Shown piece by piece: positions 59,309-64,000 of a DNA stretch of 64,000 nt. Source of the DNA: Echinococcus granulosus (Eukaryota; Platyhelminthes; Cestoda; Cyclophyllidea; Taeniidae); assembly GCF_000524195.1 (NCBI RefSeq), contig NW_020170387.1:1898678-1962677 (forward strand). The letters are read 5' to 3'. Within the stretch, counting starts at the first letter, position 1, and each line of letters opens with the position of its first letter. Made by a program: the position numbers and the translations under genes. The notes under the pieces were generated by a model that did not search any database, was not told the DNA's origin, and worked only from the letters and a program-made list of their open reading frames with translations.

Positions 59309-60430
59309 GTAAGTCAATCATGATGATTTGTTCAATAAAAATTGCTGGCTTTTGTGTCTTCCATTGCATCTCACGCTTTACTCGCGTAACTCATTTTTAG
59401 ATTTGTTAGAATCCTTATAACTTTCTTCTATGCACAACTTGGCTTTTGCACGTAACCGTGCTCGATTCATATCCCCATCACTACTAAGTCATCATTTTCA
59501 TCTTCCCGTGCAGTTCCATGTACTTTTGCTAAATGATGGTAGGACTTTCCAATCATGCAAACGCTACGTAGCACGCTGTATCTTCCCGCAAATGCCATTG
59601 GAATCTGCAGTGGCGCCAGTATTCCTTATTTCTTGATTCTGAACTGCTTCCCCGCCATCAAGCGTATCGTATTATGATATCGCCTAACTTGCTGTTTATT
59701 TCTTATCTATGGTTGAGTATTGTGTCGTTTCTTGTTATCGTGATTCAAGTAAAAGCGTGTTTGATGTTTATGTGGGAATTTTTCTACATCCTCACCGTCA
59801 CCTAAATTTGACATACCATTTTGCGAATCTGCCACTGGATTATCTAGTCTAGCATTGGAATTTTTGGCATTTTTTACCTCAATAGTCTACTTCGGCTCTT
59901 TTTATTTCATTAAAATTAATCGTATTTGTTAACTTTTTTAGTGTAAAATCACTATAATACTGTAGTCTTTTCGTGGCCCCTTATTAGTAGTCCTATTAGT
60001 TCATAGTCCATCCGAGCCTCGCTTATTTGCCCCAATTTGTCACTCAATTCCTTTAATGCATGAAGTAGTCTTTATGCATGCATTTTGAAGGCCATCCTAG
60101 TAAACATTCGCAACCAGTTCTTAATTTTAGCTTCCTGAGCTCCGTACAACGATGTGTAACCTGTCGAAGGAGATGATGAAGCTGGGTCTGATGAATGAGA
60201 TGGTGGAAGAGTCGGTAGAATCAGCTCTGGATCAGCCCAAGGAGATGGAAGAGATGGCACAAGCCGAGGTAGACAAGATTCTCTTTGAACTGACTAATGG
60301 TGCAATGGGCAAGGCGCCAGATGCTGTGACGGACACCCTGCCTGTTGGCACTCAACGGCCCGTCGACGTAGCCGATGACAACCCGGATGACCTTGAGGAG
60401 ATGCGCGCTCGTCTTCAAGCCATCCGCTGA
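58958..60430 (+). CDS. CHMP3: CHMP3 / VPS24, ESCRT-III subunit (gene span)
   Basis: Charged multivesicular body protein 3 polymerises on endosomal membranes with other ESCRT-III subunits, drives membrane scission in multivesicular body formation and cytokinesis, and is recycled by the VPS4 ATPase. Two exons, 58958-59308 and 60131-60430, join in phase 0 and give 216 aa, against 222 in human. Conserved blocks in order are LDRDI, AAKKLAEGIVASRKSVNRLY, AQINSVIMELENQ, STSVMQAMSKLVK, LPELRTTM, LSKEMMKLG, DKILFELTNGAMGKAP and the C-terminal DLEEMRARLQAIR. The last fits the MIT-interacting motif (acidic-x-x-hydrophobic-x-x-RL-x-x-hydrophobic-R). The N-terminus is MNFFNK where most relatives have MGLFGK. 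Confidence 0.96.
59309..60130 (+). other. CHMP3 intron
   Basis: 822-nt intron, GTAAGT...TTTTAG, T-rich on the sense strand. An AATAAA at 59334-59339 just inside the donor could allow premature polyadenylation but is probably chance. Confidence 0.85.
60131..60430 (+). CDS. CHMP3: CHMP3 exon 2: C-terminal half and MIM motif
   Basis: 99 codons plus stop (TGA at 60428-60430), acceptor AATTTTAG|CTT, phase 0. The first seven codons, LPELRTT, continue VK of exon 1 and match the family, which places the acceptor upstream of the first Met in this exon. The segment is acidic and ends with the MIT-interacting motif that recruits VPS4 and AMSH. Confidence 0.95.
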   Translation, partial: LPELRTTMCNLSKEMMKLGLMNEMVEESVESALDQPKEMEEMAQAEVDKILFELTNGAMGKAPDAVTDTLPVGTQRPVDVADDNPDDLEEMRARLQAIR

Positions 60431-61228
60431 GTTTGAATGTACGCTTACTCGCGCAACGATCTGTCTGTGATCTAGTCTTTCGTGATCCTTCCTCACTCAC
60501 CCTTTCTCATCTCCTACTTGCGTAATACGTTATGCATGCATTGCTGTAAACGGTATTACTTGTGTACTCAATAACATTCTCTTGCACGCTTACCAAGAGA
60601 AGAAATCTCATCCATCTCGCTTTCTACTGATTCACGGGGTTATCTGCGATAGTGTTCTCACTGTTCAGTTACTATTGTAATTATACTGAATAACATTAAT
60701 TGTAGTCCTTTTTCTCCCAGCAATGATGTTCTCAGTACGACGCGCAATTTTGCGTGGATTGGAGGCGTACCTCTGGAAATCGCTTTCTTGCTTTGGTAAG
60801 CTCTTACTAGGTGGGGTCTAGGTGCATAGCTGCATTGGTTGAAATAGGAAATTCTCCAAGACTTTTTTTTATTGCTTGTTGGTTCTAAGACAAACTCGAG
60901 CACACTTTCTCCAAGTGATATAAGTACTCATTTGAGCCTCGCAGACCTTCAGTCATCTAGTATCTACTGAATGACCCCGATTTAATGGGTATTCCCCGTA
61001 TTTCAACCTTTAACATTGGTTGAATACCGGGATTCTGGTCACATCAAACTTATTTAAATTAGTTCTCTGTTCTCAACCTGTCTATTGTCAATGTTGCTTC
61101 AGTATTTGCGTTGTAGCGTTAACGTTCGCTGTCTCAATATCTACGGTGACTTAGTGAGACTATTCGCAAACGTAACTCGTAAGTAGTTTTCTATGTTGCC
61201 CATGAGCTAATGAAATCTACGTTTTGGT

Positions 61229-61307
61229 TTTGCCACCCCTCCCATAGGTGGCAAAGTCGTGCCGCCGTGTTCGCGTGGATTAGCCTTAATGGGAACGTAG
61301 TCCACGC
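61229..61307. repeat. two adjacent strong hairpins downstream of CHMP3
   Basis: First hairpin: TTTGCCACC (61229-61237) and GGTGGCAAA (61247-61255), a perfect 9-bp stem with a 9-nt loop. Second: GCGTGGATTA (61273-61282) and TAGTCCACGC (61298-61307), a 10-bp stem with one T-G pair and a 15-nt loop. A weaker GTCTCA/TGAGAC stem lies about 80 bp upstream. They may be part of a structured RNA or just inverted repeats. Confidence 0.5.
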
Positions 61308-63903
61308 TAAAGCTACTTACTTTTGACGCTCAAAATTATTTCTAACCGTTTCTGCATCTAATATCACGGAGATATTTTTTGTGGACACTTAATTATGGGG
61401 CTCCATTTGCTTCAGTCAGTTTAGGTCTCCAGTAAACTGTATTGTTTCATTAAGAAAGGTACTAAGTCGGTATCGTAACTGCTATCCGTAGTGCTCTAGC
61501 CTGTTATGCAAACACGGGACAGCTCACACGGAGGTGACTCATGTACACCCACATTTGCAGCTGATCTTGATCCTTTGGTCATGAGTGGGTTAACTGCGCT
61601 CTAAACTTATTATCTGACTCCTAATTTAATGACTTACCGCAGCTTTAAAAGCCTGGAAATTCAAAAACTAGATTTAACCGCACACCCAAATGTGACCTTA
61701 AAAATGTGCATTTTACCATATGAACAAGAGTTGGGGTAAGTCACGCCACCTGATACCTTGTGGGTGGTGGCGTTAATGCAACTAGAAGGTGACGAAAATG
61801 AGCTGATTTAGTCAGAAAGGATTAGCAATGGTGAAGTGTTGTGAAAAATCGTCTCGATTTTTTGTTGATGTTGAGGCGAGTATACCCCCTATTTCAGAAA
61901 TATTGCAACTTGAGTAAAATCAAAATTAACTCGATAACTCAACCGACACATCAAAGCCACTATCAGCTTATACAGCGTGTTAGAAACCTACCGTTCTAAT
62001 CCATGAGGTCACCGGTTTTGGATACACGCTTTATTCGGTATTAAAACTGGTTTCGCTTTGAGTACGGGGCACTAGTTACTTCCAAAATAATTTCAAAGGT
62101 TTGTCTGTTTTGCATGAATTTTGTTGCCCTGGCAACACGTAGGTGTAAAATAAGGGCGTTAGGCTCACAAAATGCACAAGGCCTTCCAACATGCAAGCTA
62201 CTCTTAAGGACAGACAATTATCACTATACCACTTTAAATCAATGCGTTGTTTATTGTTTCATCTTACAGTAATAATAATCCTTCCAAATGTGGCACAACG
62301 TAGCTGAGAAATCCACTACAAAAAAGGCATTAACTCTTGGCATTCAGTGAAATAGCCAGTTACCTTCATTTCAATTTCAACTTTATTTTCCAACTCTTAA
62401 TTTTGTACATGCAATGCCAAGAAAACGTGACTGTCATTTGGTGAAATATCAGCGAAACATCGAAAGGTGAGAATGAGGCGCTTTCTCTGCCATTCTGAAA
62501 AAATGACTGTTGCCACTAAATCACTAGTCCTGACTGTTTCTGCAGAAGAAGCCCTTCTTGTTTGCCTTTATTTTTCGTTGCGTCGAGCCGATAGATCTCA
62601 GTCATGCCTTCTTTTTGGCGTTCGGCAAGTGAGCACTTGTGTCTGTGGACCACACACATGCAAGTGAAGCGCAGTTTTCTGTGGGAAGCGTGTCACCTTA
62701 CAAATGCACAGTATCGGTTCACTTTCAATAATCAGAAAATAATCCTGTGTCATGCTGTAATGCAAAAGCAGTTTCACATCCCAAGTATACCTGTCTGTCA
62801 CTCAGCAATCTGTAATGCCTGACACGTTGCTATAACACACGTGAGAGAAGTGAAGAACAGCAATTTGGGAATTTTTGCTAACAATTGTTACGTCTTACAC
62901 ATCATTCCCCTCCCGGATGGTGTGGCCGTTTCATCAGCACTCACGTTAATCAGTACTTGAAGTTCTTGCCAAGTTGACTGCAAATTATGCCATTCAAAAT
63001 TAGCCAGTACTTTTTCATTGCAAAGAATTGAAATCTCTCCCAAGTTCTCTATAAAGATTGTGTCTGGTTGACGTGTTTTGCCAAGATTTCTTTGGCAAGT
63101 GATATACAGGAACCTGCATAAGAAGCTTGCTCAGCTTTGGAGCCGAATTATGTCCATTTTACAAAAGGATAGGTCTAACTCCCATCTACTCTGTTTCAAC
63201 TCATATTTTTTGATATGAGGTTCATAATGAGAGGAAGTTATAAATAAGGCATCCTACTGGAAAAGTGACGCATATCCATGCTGTGTAATGCGTATGATCA
63301 ACCGCATGCATATTGCTAGCTCCCATGAGTTGCAACAGGTCATTGCACCATCCCACATTGAAAATCGTTCAGACCTTCCTCGACAGCTGACATTCGAAAG
63401 AAAGCCTAAATGTGCTAATTACCTCTGCTTTTCTTGCATTATAGTGTTTGGAAATGGGAGAAAAGTGGACTTGGACAACAAATTACCTGTAAATTATGTC
63501 GGCAGTCAAAAAGTTAATCGACTGAAGCGCATCATTTCCTAATAAACCTCGATAATCACTCTCATCACCTTCAATCGTAGCATTACCAAGGCGCTTGGCC
63601 TCAAGCCCCTGGCACACCATTTTAGGCTTACTTTACTCTTGTCTCAGTCCCTTTACTTGTTCTGCTTCATTGACACCAACAAAAAACCTCTAATTTATTA
63701 CCTTTTCAAGAGTATGTCACTCACTGTCAAAATATCAGCATAAAGGTTTGCTTGTTGGTTATTGGTTGTTCACCCCGATCAATTGAACTTCAGTTGGGTT
63801 TAGTCGACTGAGTGCGTAGAGATTGCCACGCTTCTCTACATATGCAATCATGGAACACGTGAATATGAGGCATCTCTTTCATGGCGTGAATAAATACTTG
63901 TAG

Positions 63904-63920
63904 GTGTGTGTGTGTGTGTG
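63904..63920. repeat. (GT)n microsatellite
   Basis: About eight GT units near the right edge of the window. Confidence 0.9.
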
Positions 63921-64000
63921 ACAAATTCAGTGTCTATACGAGAGTGGAGGCATCACAAAACCACGTGATTGCTCTCAAATCTTCGCAAAATGCCCTTTTT

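Larger units (their letters stand above)
60431..64000. other. 3' flank of CHMP3, no further gene recognised
   Basis: About 3.6 kb with only short frames (for example 84 codons at 63288-63542, plus strand) lacking recognisable similarity. The proximal part should be the CHMP3 3' UTR. Hairpins cluster at 61125-61307, and a (GT)n run lies at 63904-63920. Confidence 0.55.

Noticed and set aside
1..64000. CRISPR arrays, bacterial operons, phage or IS elements
   Set aside because: No spaced direct repeats, transposase frames or polycistronic gene packing; the gene content is spliced animal genes.

Overview
The window is animal nuclear DNA: AT-rich, with spliced genes, long introns and no bacterial features. 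Protein divergence, several 75-90 nt introns next to multi-kilobase ones, the near absence of recognisable transposons and 3' splice acceptors sitting right at start codons suggest a parasitic flatworm, most likely a tapeworm. That taxon call is an inference; the gene calls do not depend on it.

Three protein genes can be reconstructed exon by exon, with splice phases that close. (1) Minus strand, 19407 to 1766: a seven-exon protocadherin (about 1304 aa) with a signal peptide, seven cadherin repeats, one membrane helix and a roughly 320-residue cytoplasmic tail. (2) Minus strand, 56475 to 32591: the TMEM245 orthologue, a polytopic membrane protein with a C-terminal AI-2E-transporter-like domain, about 889 aa in twelve exons. 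Only the second exon is uncertain, because reading straight through it meets one in-frame TGA. (3) Plus strand, 58958 to 60430: CHMP3/VPS24, an ESCRT-III subunit, 216 aa in two exons.

Layout: 1-1765 is 3' flank; 1766-19407 the protocadherin with an 8.9 kb first intron; 19408-32590 a 13 kb gene-free stretch; 32591-56475 TMEM245 with an intron of about 9 kb before its last exon; 56476-58957 a divergent intergenic region holding a foldback element of about 380 bp; 58958-60430 CHMP3; 60431-64000 non-coding with a cluster of hairpins. The genes are functionally unrelated (cell adhesion, a membrane carrier-like protein, endosomal sorting), so the neighbourhood is ordinary eukaryotic synteny and not an operon.

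Best leads for a second look: a 61-nt microRNA-like hairpin in the last TMEM245 intron, on the sense strand, carrying the miR-92/25/32-family seed (vertebrate TMEM245 hosts mir-32); the foldback element; several strong hairpins in protocadherin intron 1 and downstream of CHMP3; a probable intronic enhancer at 15.4-15.9 kb; a CHMP3 N-terminus lacking the usual glycine 2; and the in-frame TGA in TMEM245 exon 2. All similarity calls come from recognising sequence by eye; no database search was run.
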